Source: CAYYIS01 sp964470965
GTDB lineage: Bacteria > JAAXHH01 > JABIQT01
DNA: 64,000 bases
NCBI GenBank assembly: GCA_964470965.1
Contig: CAYYIS010000027.1
Location: forward strand, 5,686 to 69,685
Direction: 5' to 3'
The notes under the pieces are model-generated. The model was not told where the DNA came from, ran no database searches, and saw only the letters and a program-made list of their open reading frames with translations. The translations under genes were made by a program, and so were the position numbers. Positions 1 through 8,495 of the stretch are shown here, one piece after another. Positions within the stretch are counted from its first letter, which is position 1. Each line of letters opens with the position of its first letter.

Positions 1-1081
1 TCCTGGCAACCTTCGCGGGAATTCCCTTACCACGTATCGATATCTGAAGGTCAGTGCCGGGTTTTGAGAGATCATAAGGTACATAGCCAGTACCAATGCC
101 ATATCCAAGCATCGGCGACATTGAGCCACTCACAACTTTACCGACTGGAATCCCATCGTGCAGTATCTCATATCCTTGCCGTGGAATGCCGCGCTCTAGG
201 AGTTTGAAGCCTGTAAGGCGACGGGACAATCCTTCTTCTTTCCGGGCGACCAACGCATCCCTACCGATGAACGCCGGTTTCTCAAGCTTAGTAATCCAAC
301 CTAAGCGGGCCTCCAGAGGATGGATGGTCTCGTCAATCTCATGACCGTAAAGGCACAGCCCTGCCTCCAGGCGCAGTGTGTCACGCGATCCCAGCCCACA
401 CGGTTTGATGCCGTACTCTGTCCCTGCCTCCAAGATCGCCCGCCAGACCCTTTCGGCGGCCTCTGCCGGCAACCACAGCTCAAACCCGTCTTCTCCGGTA
501 TATCCGGTTCTGAAAATCCGAGCATCCACACCGTCCACAGTTCCCTCCTTGAACCACTGGTAACCCAAGTCATCCAGAGACTGCTCTGAGAGTTGAGACA
601 GGATTTGGCACGCCAGGGGTCCTTGAAGCGCGAACAGCACCGTGTCATCACTGAGGTCAGTGATTTGGATATCGAACGCACCAGCGTGATCTTGAAACCA
701 GGCCATATCTTTTTGCCGATTATCTGCATTTGGAATGACCAGAATCCGATCCGGACACCTGTACACCAGAAAATCATCCAATATACCACCGTGTTCATAA
801 CAGGCCGCGTTATAATGGGACTGATAGCTCTCAAGGTGCGCCACGTCATTTATGGATATATAATTCATAAACGTGACCGCGTCTTTTCCCCGGATCTCCC
901 ATCGTCCCATGTGTGATACATCGAATAGTCCCGCCGTACTGCGAACGCACTGATGCTCGCGAATTATCCCCTCATACTGCACCGGCATCTCCCAACCACT
1001 GAAAGGCACCATCCGAGCCCCAAGGCTCTTGTGAATATCTTTCAACGGCACCTTTCTAAGGACACTGTCCGCGTTACTCAT
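1..1081 (-). CDS. gcvT: Aminomethyltransferase, glycine cleavage system T protein (C-terminus cut by window edge)
   Basis: GcvT transfers the methylene group of the aminomethyl-lipoyl H protein to tetrahydrofolate, releasing ammonia, in the cytoplasmic glycine cleavage complex. Translation of the minus strand from ATG 1081 is open to the window edge (360 codons). It shows family landmarks in order: MVPFSGWEMPVQY near residue 22, FDVSHMGRWEIRG near 50, FALQGP in the middle, RTGYTGEDGFELW, CGLGSRDTLRLEAGL and, near the end, SPMLGYGIGTGYV. Only a few C-terminal residues should be missing. GAGAGGTAGAG precedes the ATG, which fixes the start. No gcvH or gcvP is visible, so the operon may continue beyond the edge. 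The following gene runs in the opposite direction. The family call is very secure. Confidence 0.95.
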   Translation of the reverse strand, partial: MSNADSVLRKVPLKDIHKSLGARMVPFSGWEMPVQYEGIIREHQCVRSTAGLFDVSHMGRWEIRGKDAVTFMNYISINDVAHLESYQSHYNAACYEHGGILDDFLVYRCPDRILVIPNADNRQKDMAWFQDHAGAFDIQITDLSDDTVLFALQGPLACQILSQLSEQSLDDLGYQWFKEGTVDGVDARIFRTGYTGEDGFELWLPAEAAERVWRAILEAGTEYGIKPCGLGSRDTLRLEAGLCLYGHEIDETIHPLEARLGWITKLEKPAFIGRDALVARKEEGLSRRLTGFKLLERGIPRQGYEILHDGIPVGKVVSGSMSPMLGYGIGTGYVPYDLSKPGTDLQISIRGKGIPAKVAR

Positions 1082-1315
1082 CTCTACCTCTCTTTAAGTT
1101 TTCCATTTTCGCCATATGCACCTGGAAATTACGGTATCCTCCGGGCTATGGACTGTCAACGTATAATTGTATAATTTCACGCGATCGCTCTAGCCAATTT
1201 TAAAATTCTGGGTCTGATACACGAGGTTCCTGCTAAAATTCCGACTATTGAGCTTGAAACACCGACCCCTAAGAGTTGGAGACTTGATCTGATTACGTAT
1301 ATTTCAGGTAACCTG

Positions 1316-3058
1316 TTGAGCCTGTTTCTGATGGTGGCGGTCTCAAACAGGGCGCAGGCCCAGACGGACGGTATCATTATCAGCGAGATACTGGCTAACC
1401 CCTCAGATGAATCGAAAGGGGAATTTGTTGAACTATACAACCGGGGCGATACATCCGTGGATTTAAATGGGTGGCGGCTAATGGACAGGCATGATGTCAA
1501 TGACGTCCTTTCTGATTTTCAGGGTGCACACGACAGAGGATTGCCCGGTACAGTCCTGAAACCCGGAGGATATGCGCTTGTCGTTGACCCGGACTACGAC
1601 GGTATCTACGATGTATCCATAGGAACTAACGCTGATACATCGAGACTTATCATAATTACCATAATCGGTGACCGAACACTGGGCAACGGCCTGGGAAACG
1701 GCGGAGACAAGGTTATCCTGGATGATAACAATGGTCAAATTGTAGAATACACGTGGTCAATGTCAGCCGGGGAGGACGGACGTTCTTGGGAAAAGATAAA
1801 CAGTGCGGCCGGTGATGAACCATCGAACTGGTCGCCGGCCCATTCTCACATTATGAGTACGCCAGGCTCGAGAAACAGCGTCGCACCAGCCCTTTTTGAT
1901 GCAGGCATCGTTCCAGGTTCGTTGTTTATTTCCCCAGGTACCCCTGTGATTGGGGAGATGGTAACCATAACATTCACAGTAACCAATTCGGGACTGAACC
2001 CGCTATCCGACGTCGCAGCGGTTGTCTTCTGTGATGGAAATCAGAACGGCATTGTAGATCATGACGAATTCCTGAATGAATTAAGCATAAAACAGCTGGC
2101 TCCTGAAGGCGTTCGGCAGGTCGCCTTTTCATTAGAGATCAATGCATATGGGCCACAACACATAACAATTAAATTAAGCCATCCGGACGATCGGAATTCC
2201 CATAATGATCTCCAGTCATCCACCCTCCTGGTAGCATATTCAGCCGGAATGATGGTTATAAACGAAATTATGTTCGATCCGGATGATGATCAGCCCGAGT
2301 GGATTGAACTTCTCAACAGAAGTCCGCATGAGATCGATCTTACCGGATGGACGATCGAAACGGCTGATTCCACAAGAAGAAGGGCTTTGGTGACATCTGC
2401 TGCATATATAAAAACCGGTGTGCACATGATCGTGACCTCAGACACCGCCCTTTTCGATGATCGGTATGATTTGGAGGATGTTTATATCTTCAGACCCCAG
2501 GGCGCCTGGCCGGTTTTGCTGAATAACGGCACAAAAATTTCCCTACGGGATCACACCGGATCTATTATCGATCATCTTTCATATAAGGGCGCCTGGAGCA
2601 TCTCAAAGGGAAGGTCGATCGAACGAATTCATCCTGACATGCCATCTTCATTCGAAGGAACTTGGGGGCCTTCCTCCTCAGAACAAGGCGCTACGCCGGG
2701 TCGGCGCAACACGCTATTTACCGATAATATCGTGAACACACTGGAAGTAGAAATCATGCCCAACCCCTTTTCACCTGACGGCGACGGACACGAGGATGAA
2801 GTGCAGTTCATTTTCAATCTACCGTCTTCACGGTCGGTAATCCGCGTCTCCCTGTTCGATATCCAGGGCAGAAAAATCCGTACGATTGCAGCGGAACGCC
2901 AGGTAGGGAATCGCTGGAAGTTTGTCTGGGATGGGCGAAATGATTCTGGCCATGTGGCCAGAATAGGACCGTACATTCTGTTTATTGAATATCAGGATCC
3001 TGCAAACGGTCTATACAGATCCCGTAAAGAGGTAGTTGTGCTGGGTGACAGGCTATGA
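1316..3058 (+). CDS. Secreted lamin-tail-domain (LTD) protein with CARDB and FlgD-like C-terminal domain
   Basis: This is a probable extracellular or surface adhesion-type protein of about 580 residues. Visible domains are a first lamin-tail domain (IIISEILANP, FVELYNRG, DLNGWRL; about 18-150), a CARDB-like Ig domain (TFTVTNSGLNPLSDV; about 190-300), a second lamin-tail domain (MVINEIMFDP, PEWIELLNRS, DLTGWTI; about 308-440) and a FlgD-Ig/T9SS-like C-terminal beta domain (MPNPFSPDGDG, SLFDIQGRKIRTI, WDGRNDSG; about 480-575). The start is doubtful. The hydrophobic stretch ending SNRAQAQ looks like a signal-peptide end, yet the only usual starts are TTG 1316 and ATG 1331, which leave almost no positively charged n-region. 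The frame stays open back to 1175 with no ATG or GTG. N-terminal damage or a non-canonical start is likely. Function beyond surface structure is unknown. Confidence 0.8.
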   Translation: MSLFLMVAVSNRAQAQTDGIIISEILANPSDESKGEFVELYNRGDTSVDLNGWRLMDRHDVNDVLSDFQGAHDRGLPGTVLKPGGYALVVDPDYDGIYDVSIGTNADTSRLIIITIIGDRTLGNGLGNGGDKVILDDNNGQIVEYTWSMSAGEDGRSWEKINSAAGDEPSNWSPAHSHIMSTPGSRNSVAPALFDAGIVPGSLFISPGTPVIGEMVTITFTVTNSGLNPLSDVAAVVFCDGNQNGIVDHDEFLNELSIKQLAPEGVRQVAFSLEINAYGPQHITIKLSHPDDRNSHNDLQSSTLLVAYSAGMMVINEIMFDPDDDQPEWIELLNRSPHEIDLTGWTIETADSTRRRALVTSAAYIKTGVHMIVTSDTALFDDRYDLEDVYIFRPQGAWPVLLNNGTKISLRDHTGSIIDHLSYKGAWSISKGRSIERIHPDMPSSFEGTWGPSSSEQGATPGRRNTLFTDNIVNTLEVEIMPNPFSPDGDGHEDEVQFIFNLPSSRSVIRVSLFDIQGRKIRTIAAERQVGNRWKFVWDGRNDSGHVARIGPYILFIEYQDPANGLYRSRKEVVVLGDRL

Positions 3059-3342
3059 ATTTTCATAAATCGCAGAATAATATGAGATGTGGTCTGATTG
3101 TATTCCAATATTTAGGCTTTACCACGAATAAGAGCTTGCATCCTGAATTTATTTTTGTTAGGCTGGTGATCAACTCACGTTACAAGATGAAGATAAAAGA
3201 AGCATAAATCATCACCGGGCTTGGTGATAGGGCCGGTGTAGGAATTACATCTCATATTCATCGGCATGCAGGTCCCCGTGGAAGAAGATAATGGCGACCC
3301 CGCAACATTTAGATCCTTCTTAGCGCACTGGAACTTAAGCAG

Positions 3343-4371
3343 ATGACCAAACCATCCGAGACTGAAAAAGATCAAGAATCGTTAAAACACGAAAATCAAC
3401 ACCTCCTTGATGAGCTCGAAACCATATACAGTCAGTTTCTTTTCCTCAAAGACGAAACGGACACCTCATACGGTCAGTTGCGTGAGCGCAATCTGGCGCT
3501 GGAGAAGAAAGTTAGAGAACTCGAGCAGACCAATGCCGAGCTTGAAGCGGCAGAAAACCAGCTTATACACTCAGAAAGACTCGCGGCTATGGGCCAGTTA
3601 GCCGCAAGCATCGTGCATGAGCTAAACAACCCTTTAACGGTGGTAACCGGATACATCGATCTTCTCCTTAAGAAATCGGACAGCGCCAGCAATGAATCCA
3701 GAATGCTGGGAATCATAAAACAGCATACCGAAAAAATGGCCAATCTGGTCCGGGATATCCTTTCGTTCTCACGTAAACAGGCCTCGCCTTTCGGCACCGT
3801 GGACATCAACGAAACGGTAACGCATATGGTGACATTTTTAGATGTCCTTATGAAACACCGTATTGTGGAGATCAATACTTCTTTCGGGCAGAATATCCCT
3901 CTTATTTTGGGCAACTCACAGCAACTGCAGCAGGTTTTCATCAATCTGGCAACCAACGCCGCGGACGCAATTTCAGGGGAAGGGGATCTAACGATAACAA
4001 CGGAATGTATTGACGGACGGACGGTTTTAGAAATGTCTTCGGAGGACAGAACCGCCAGCGCCCGCCCAGACTCAGACATCAAAGCCATGTGCGAACAATA
4101 TGAGCGATTTGTCGCAACCCGATTCATTGATGACGGGCCAGGTATACCTGCCGATACCATCAAAGTGATCTTCAACCCATTTTTTACCACGAAACCAACC
4201 GGTAAAGGAACCGGCCTCGGTCTCTCGATCTCCAGGACGATCATCGAAAGGCACAATGGTAACATCCTGGTATACAGCAAACCTGGAGAAGGAACAACGT
4301 TCACGGTTTTCTTACCCGTTCGATCTACCAGACCAAACGGATCAGCGAACGTGAAACACGAATCGGAATAA
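3343..4371 (+). CDS. Cytoplasmic sensor histidine kinase (HisKA-HATPase)
   Basis: This is a two-component histidine kinase of 342 residues with no membrane segment or signal peptide. Residues 10-80 are a strongly charged coiled coil. The dimerisation/phosphoacceptor helix carries the H-box SIVHELNNPLT with phosphorylated His92. The ATPase lid follows: N-box INLATNAADAI (200-210), G1 DDGPGIP (263-269), F-box NPFFTTKPTG and G2 GKGTGLGLS (288-296). Between the N-box and G1 sits an unusually long acidic segment of roughly 45 residues. No response regulator or receiver domain lies in the window, so it is an orphan kinase. The input is presumably cytoplasmic and sensed through the coiled coil, which is inference. 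Confidence 0.9.
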   Translation: MTKPSETEKDQESLKHENQHLLDELETIYSQFLFLKDETDTSYGQLRERNLALEKKVRELEQTNAELEAAENQLIHSERLAAMGQLAASIVHELNNPLTVVTGYIDLLLKKSDSASNESRMLGIIKQHTEKMANLVRDILSFSRKQASPFGTVDINETVTHMVTFLDVLMKHRIVEINTSFGQNIPLILGNSQQLQQVFINLATNAADAISGEGDLTITTECIDGRTVLEMSSEDRTASARPDSDIKAMCEQYERFVATRFIDDGPGIPADTIKVIFNPFFTTKPTGKGTGLGLSISRTIIERHNGNILVYSKPGEGTTFTVFLPVRSTRPNGSANVKHESE

Positions 4372-4384
4372 GTTTTATGTACCT

Positions 4385-4608
4385 TTAATCCGGCTCCATT
4401 TCGAAGTCGGGAAAATTAACCAATCCCATATCAATAATTCTCTGCAGCCTTCCTAATTCCTGATCCCCGCCCATCAGTGGTTTACCGAGTCAGCAGGTGC
4501 CTCGTCCTTTCTGGGGGCGTCCTTTGAACCCGCCGGGGATCGCACGATTCATCACCGAATCGGCGAACGACTCCGCACAAAGGCAGATTCCATAAACAGG
4601 TGGCGAAA
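4385..4608 (-). pseudogene. Unidentified reading-frame remnant with one in-frame TGA
   Basis: Downstream of cysC on the same strand, one frame stays open from a TAG at 4611-4609 to TAA at 4387-4385, apart from a single TGA at 4492-4490 that directly follows a Cys codon (context GRGTC-TGA-LGKPLMGGDQ). The C-terminal part (LGRLQRIIDMGLVNFPDF) reads like real protein. There is no convincing start or ribosome site, and I do not recognise the family. It is most simply the decayed C-terminus of a lost gene. A perfect 5-bp hairpin (CTGAT/ATCAG, G-rich loop) lies 13-30 nt after the TGA, so recoding cannot be dismissed. Confidence 0.3.
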
Positions 4609-4624
4609 GCTATTGGAGGGGAGT

Positions 4625-5239
4625 TCACTGACGTTCGATATTGCCTCGTTTTACCAGGAAATCTATAATCTCCAAGGCTGCTTTTTCTGGGGTGGTAGTT
4701 TCTGTATTTATCGTCATTTCCGGATTCTCAGGAGGTTCATATGGATCCGAGATACCCGTAAAGCTAGGTATCTCTCCTACCCTGGCTTTTTTGTACAGAC
4801 CTTTGGGATCGCGTTCCTCACACAGCGACAAAGGGGCATTAATATATACTTCGAAAAAGTCGCCTTCTTTTAGGAGCGACCTGACGTTTTCCCGGTCCTC
4901 CCGGTAAGGACTAACGAAACTTGCCACTGTGATCACACCACAATCCGTGAATAATTTACCGACCTCACCGATTCGGCGGATGTTTTCAGACCGGTCCTCC
5001 GGCAAAAACCCAAGATCAGCATTGAGTCCATGCCGGATATTATCACCGTCCAGCACATATGCCAGCGTACCCCGGGACACCAAGGCGTGTTCCAACGTGA
5101 AGGCTACTGTGCTTTTACCCGAGCCGGATAGACCGGTTAACCAGATAAGACATCCCTTCTGTGCCAGGAGTGCCGTCCGCCGTCCCCTGTCCACATGTCC
5201 CTCATGCCACACGATATTGGCCGTGTTTTTCCGTGACAT
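4625..5239 (-). CDS. cysC: Adenylylsulfate (APS) kinase
   Basis: CysC phosphorylates APS to PAPS with ATP in the cytoplasm, supplying sulfate donors or assimilatory sulfate. From ATG 5239 it is 204 residues, normal for the family. It shows the P-loop GLSGSGKST (36-44), DGDNIRHGLNADLGF, PEDRSENIRRI, the FVSPYREDRE segment, and the YINAPLSLCEERDPKGLYKKAR stretch typical of CysC. AAGGAG lies 6 nt before ATG 5239 and only 3 nt before ATG 5242, so 5239 is preferred. The AAGGAG overlaps the stop codon of the upstream SDR gene, indicating translational coupling. No sulfate adenylyltransferase (cysD/N or sat) is nearby. Confidence 0.93.
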   Translation of the reverse strand: MSRKNTANIVWHEGHVDRGRRTALLAQKGCLIWLTGLSGSGKSTVAFTLEHALVSRGTLAYVLDGDNIRHGLNADLGFLPEDRSENIRRIGEVGKLFTDCGVITVASFVSPYREDRENVRSLLKEGDFFEVYINAPLSLCEERDPKGLYKKARVGEIPSFTGISDPYEPPENPEMTINTETTTPEKAALEIIDFLVKRGNIERQ

Positions 5240-5249
5240 CATACACTCC

Positions 5250-6032
5250 TTAGGTCGGGGGTGTAAACCGGCCATCGGCAGCCGTCCAACCGCCATCGAC
5301 GAAAATGGTGGACCCCGTAGTGTAGGAACTGGCATCCGAGGCCAGGTACAGCACGGCGCCAACTATCTCCTCAGGTTTCGCCCACCGTTTCAGTATGCTT
5401 TTTTCGGCGTACGCGTTGTACCAGTCAGGATTATTCTTGATCTGCGCCGTCAACGGCGTATCCACCACGCCCGGTGCGATGGCGTTTGCACGGACCCCCT
5501 TTTCACCAAGCTCGGCGGCGAGTGCCCGAAGCATGAGAACGACTCCTGATTTTGTGGCGGCGTAGACCCCCTGTCCAGGTTCCACAACCTGTGACCGGAT
5601 GCTGGAAAACACGATAATACTCCCCTTGCCCTGCTTTGCCATACGGGCCGCGGTTTCCCGGACAAGTCGGAAGGTGCCTTTCAGGTTCAGGTCTACGATG
5701 CGATCAAATTCATCGTCGGTGGTTTTGAGTATAGGTTTTCTGACATTGACGCTCGGGGTGCTCACCAGAATGTCGACCTGACCGGCCTCGTGTAATGCCT
5801 GCCGGATACTGGTTGTATCACAAATATTGAGTGTGACAGCCTTCGCCTCACCGGAATCTGTTGTGATGTCCTGCGCTGTTTCCGCTGCACCTTTGCCGTC
5901 GATATCCGCACAAAAGACGCGGGCGCCGAAGGCTGCCAGGCCGGTGGATGAAGCGCGCCCGATGCCACTGGCCGCCCCCACCACCAGAGCGGTTTTTCCC
6001 GTAAGATCGAACAGGGAACGGTAATCAAACAT
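5250..6032 (-). CDS. Short-chain dehydrogenase/reductase (SDR)
   Basis: This is a cytoplasmic NAD(P)-dependent oxidoreductase of 260 residues with classical SDR architecture: cofactor loop VGAASGIG (18-25), catalytic Ser143/144 (VFSSIRS), Tyr157 and Lys161 (VYAATKSG), then the proline-rich IAPGVVDTPLT and the C-terminal TGSTIFVDGGW. The usual NNAG after beta4 is replaced by TPSVN. ATG 6032 is chosen because AGGAGG precedes it by 7 nt. It forms a two-gene operon with cysC, the stop lying 8-11 nt before the cysC start. The substrate is not predictable; gluconate/2-deoxygluconate dehydrogenase-like sugar oxidation is one possibility. Confidence 0.88.
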   Translation of the reverse strand: MFDYRSLFDLTGKTALVVGAASGIGRASSTGLAAFGARVFCADIDGKGAAETAQDITTDSGEAKAVTLNICDTTSIRQALHEAGQVDILVSTPSVNVRKPILKTTDDEFDRIVDLNLKGTFRLVRETAARMAKQGKGSIIVFSSIRSQVVEPGQGVYAATKSGVVLMLRALAAELGEKGVRANAIAPGVVDTPLTAQIKNNPDWYNAYAEKSILKRWAKPEEIVGAVLYLASDASSYTTGSTIFVDGGWTAADGRFTPPT

Positions 6033-6862
6033 GGGGAAACCTCCTGAACACAATAAACACAAAATCTAACGATACACTGGAAAATATGCCTCAAATATCA
6101 AATAATCAAGAGTCGATCCTGAGCAATCATATAAATTGCTTTGATATACCAGGATCGGCAGGTATCTTAATTCTGTTCTTTCTGAACGGACGATCTCACC
6201 ACGGATTATTCGACAGGACAAAATTAACGGGCCAAATGATGGTCCGCCCTGGGTATTTACCGAAACCTTCTGCACCCTGTCGGCCCGTCTTCCCGGCACG
6301 GCAGAGTGGGAGAGGAAACCATTAAAAGCACTGATTAGGCTGGCTGGTAAACCTCTTGGCAGCCTCTAACCTCCCAAACGCATCACAACAAATTGAAGTC
6401 CCCCGGCGTTACCTGAGTGTATCGCCAGGTTTTACAACGCTGCATTTGGAAGCATCCGTATCAATACGCAGGCCGAGGAAGTAAACTCTGCAAAAAGTGA
6501 CTGCGAATGAGACATACTAAATTCACCGCCAGCATAAGGAACCCATCCCCGGGTACAGCACAAGCGGAGATCTATCCGTTTCCTATTGAGTTCAACGGAA
6601 AATACCTTCCTCCCTTGCTCCAGATGGTGTTGCCGGCGGTGGTCCCGTTCCCATATCGATCGTCTTAAAAAATACATGGGAAATCAGCAGTCTTTGGACA
6701 AACTTCGGCAGTTTTTTCAACCCGTATTTTCTGCAGGCAGGGGTGAGGTTACCCCCCCCCTTAACATGGACTGATCCTGTCTTGACAAGAACCCGGTTTT
6801 CTATCTGCTTGCTAAATGGAGTTTTGTGGGTAATATAACCGGTATCGGGGAGATGTGATGCC
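6033..6862. other. Intergenic stretch without recognisable gene
   Basis: About 830 bases lie between the divergently placed SDR gene and the lipoprotein gene. Short frames on both strands show low-complexity or implausible compositions, and I recognise no domain, tRNA or repeat. A run of nine C occurs near 6752-6760. Parts may be decayed coding sequence. The last 30 bases carry the lipoprotein ribosome site. Confidence 0.5.
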
Positions 6863-7537
6863 ATGAAGAGCTGGACCGGACACAAAATGTACAGGCAATT
6901 GACAGCTTTATTTCTGATTCCCCTCGTAATCACCGGATGTGATCCGATCCAGACGAGAAATGAGAAAAAGCTGGAAGGGACGTCGGCCGCCGATCTATTG
7001 GAGACGCTGTGGGAACCAGTCGAAACTGCCGTCGCGACAGAAGAGGAAGAAAGCTTCGTTCTCAACCATTTCCTTAATCTGTGGCATTATATGCAGGTTT
7101 CAGCCAGAACGACCATTACACTCAAGCGGATATTCCATTCGGAATGGGGGAAAGAGACAGAAACGATTCATGCTGATATCGAATTGCTGCAGCTGGGCTT
7201 GGTCCAGATCACCGTGATCGACCATGATGGATCTGATTCGCCTGGTGTTGATGAAGGCAGTATAAAGTTTACCATGGAAGTCGAATCGCCGGAAAAGGGG
7301 ACCGCAGCCGGTGAGTTCTATCCTTTAGGCGGCGCCTATGGAAATGTGTCCGTTCCTCCGTCGTACAACATGAAGTTCCCGAGCCCGAGCCAGGGCGGAG
7401 AATACTTTGTCCCCACTGGTGGACTGGTTGATTATACAAAACGGCACATTAAATCCGAGGACCTGATACGTGCGCTCCAGAAGCTCATGGCAGACGTGTA
7501 TGACATTGGGCGCAAGGAAGTGCCCCGCACCCCATAA
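6863..7537 (+). CDS. Putative lipoprotein of unknown function
   Basis: This is a 224-residue protein with a bacterial lipoprotein signal: a positive n-region (MKSWTGHKMYR), a hydrophobic core and the lipobox VITGC with Cys26 as lipidation site. The remainder is acidic and soluble, with a Pro/Gly-rich loop (FPSPSQGGEYFVPTGG) and a C-terminal helix. I recognise no family. GGGGAG lies 10 nt before ATG 6863; ATG 6887 is an alternative that would weaken the n-region. It sits just upstream of the lipid kinase on the same strand (72-nt gap), possibly co-transcribed. The envelope location is inferred from the lipobox alone. Confidence 0.7.
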   Translation: MKSWTGHKMYRQLTALFLIPLVITGCDPIQTRNEKKLEGTSAADLLETLWEPVETAVATEEEESFVLNHFLNLWHYMQVSARTTITLKRIFHSEWGKETETIHADIELLQLGLVQITVIDHDGSDSPGVDEGSIKFTMEVESPEKGTAAGEFYPLGGAYGNVSVPPSYNMKFPSPSQGGEYFVPTGGLVDYTKRHIKSEDLIRALQKLMADVYDIGRKEVPRTP

Positions 7538-7609
7538 GCTGTCATCACAGTTCCTTGTTCGTTTCTCAGGGGTGACCTGAATGTCACTCCTGTTTCTGCG
7601 AGAGTAAAG

Positions 7610-8494
7610 ATGGTTGAAAAAATACTTATCATCGCAAATCCAATATCGGGTGGCGGCCGAGGACGTTCATCCGCCCGGCGTGCAGCAGAACAAATCCTCG
7701 CCAAGGGAGGCCAGGCGGATATCGCCTTTACAAACGAGCAGGGAGAGGCGGCTGAACTGGCCCTTAAGGCCCGAAACGATGGCGTGCATCGTATCGCAGC
7801 CTGTGGGGGTGACGGAACGATCCATGAAGTGATAGGTGCCATTGCGGGTTCAAACGTGGAACTCGGACTCGTTCCCTGCGGCCGTGGGAACGATTTTGCC
7901 AGGGCGCTGGGAATCCCGAGCGATCCGGAATCTGCGGGGGCGATTCTTACAGGCGGTGCCGTTAAACGTATTGATCTGGGCCAGGTGAATGGACGGTATT
8001 TCGGAACGGTATTGACAATGGGTTTCGATTCGGAAGTAGCCCGGTTAGTATATGAGAAAGCTGTACCGTTCAAAGGCACGGCTGCGTACGTTATCGGCGT
8101 CCTGAAAATGCTGGCCAGTTATTCAGGTATTTCCGCCCGGCTGGAGGGTGACTTCGGCGTGCTTGAACAACCGGTCCTGCTTGCCGCCACCGGCAACACG
8201 TCCTCATATGGAGGTGGCATGAAAATCGTTCCGGATGCTTCGCCCGATGACGGGTTGCTAGAAGTGTGTCACGTGGAAATGATGTCCACTTTTGGAGTTT
8301 TGAAGTTGCTGCCCACCGTTTTTTGGGGTGGGCACGTCGGAAAACCGGGTGTGACAATGGCACGCACCACTTCCCTCAAAGTCGATACGGCGGAACCAGT
8401 CTGGATGTTTGCCGATGGAGAGCCGGTTTGTCAGACACCAGCACATGTAAAGGTAGTAGAGAGTGCCCTCTCCGTTGTGGTGCCCATAAAATAG
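7610..8494 (+). CDS. Diacylglycerol/sphingosine kinase-family lipid kinase (YegS/DagK-like)
   Basis: This cytoplasmic lipid kinase phosphorylates a diacylglycerol-like lipid with ATP. Its 294 residues show NPISGGGRG (10-18), the nucleotide loop ACGGDGTIHEV (64-74) and the substrate/metal-site motif PCGRGNDFAR (89-98), followed by the C-terminal beta-sandwich ending FADGEP, all standard for the DAGKc/YegS family. Length is normal. Its stop lies one base from the stop of the convergent ThuA-like gene. Lipid substrate (diacylglycerol or phosphatidylglycerol) cannot be told from sequence. Confidence 0.92.
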   Translation: MVEKILIIANPISGGGRGRSSARRAAEQILAKGGQADIAFTNEQGEAAELALKARNDGVHRIAACGGDGTIHEVIGAIAGSNVELGLVPCGRGNDFARALGIPSDPESAGAILTGGAVKRIDLGQVNGRYFGTVLTMGFDSEVARLVYEKAVPFKGTAAYVIGVLKMLASYSGISARLEGDFGVLEQPVLLAATGNTSSYGGGMKIVPDASPDDGLLEVCHVEMMSTFGVLKLLPTVFWGGHVGKPGVTMARTTSLKVDTAEPVWMFADGEPVCQTPAHVKVVESALSVVVPIK

Positions 8495-8495
8495 A

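Noticed and set aside
1082..1200. A glycine riboswitch before gcvT
   Set aside because: The 5' leader is too short and lacks the conserved G-rich core of the class; a TTGACA occurs on the minus strand but without a matching -10.
3474..4304. A 276-codon frame antisense to the histidine kinase
   Set aside because: Shadow of the kinase frame; no start signal or recognisable family.
6033..6862. Several 60-110-codon frames as hypothetical genes
   Set aside because: Overlapping frames on both strands with no ribosome sites and unlikely amino-acid compositions.
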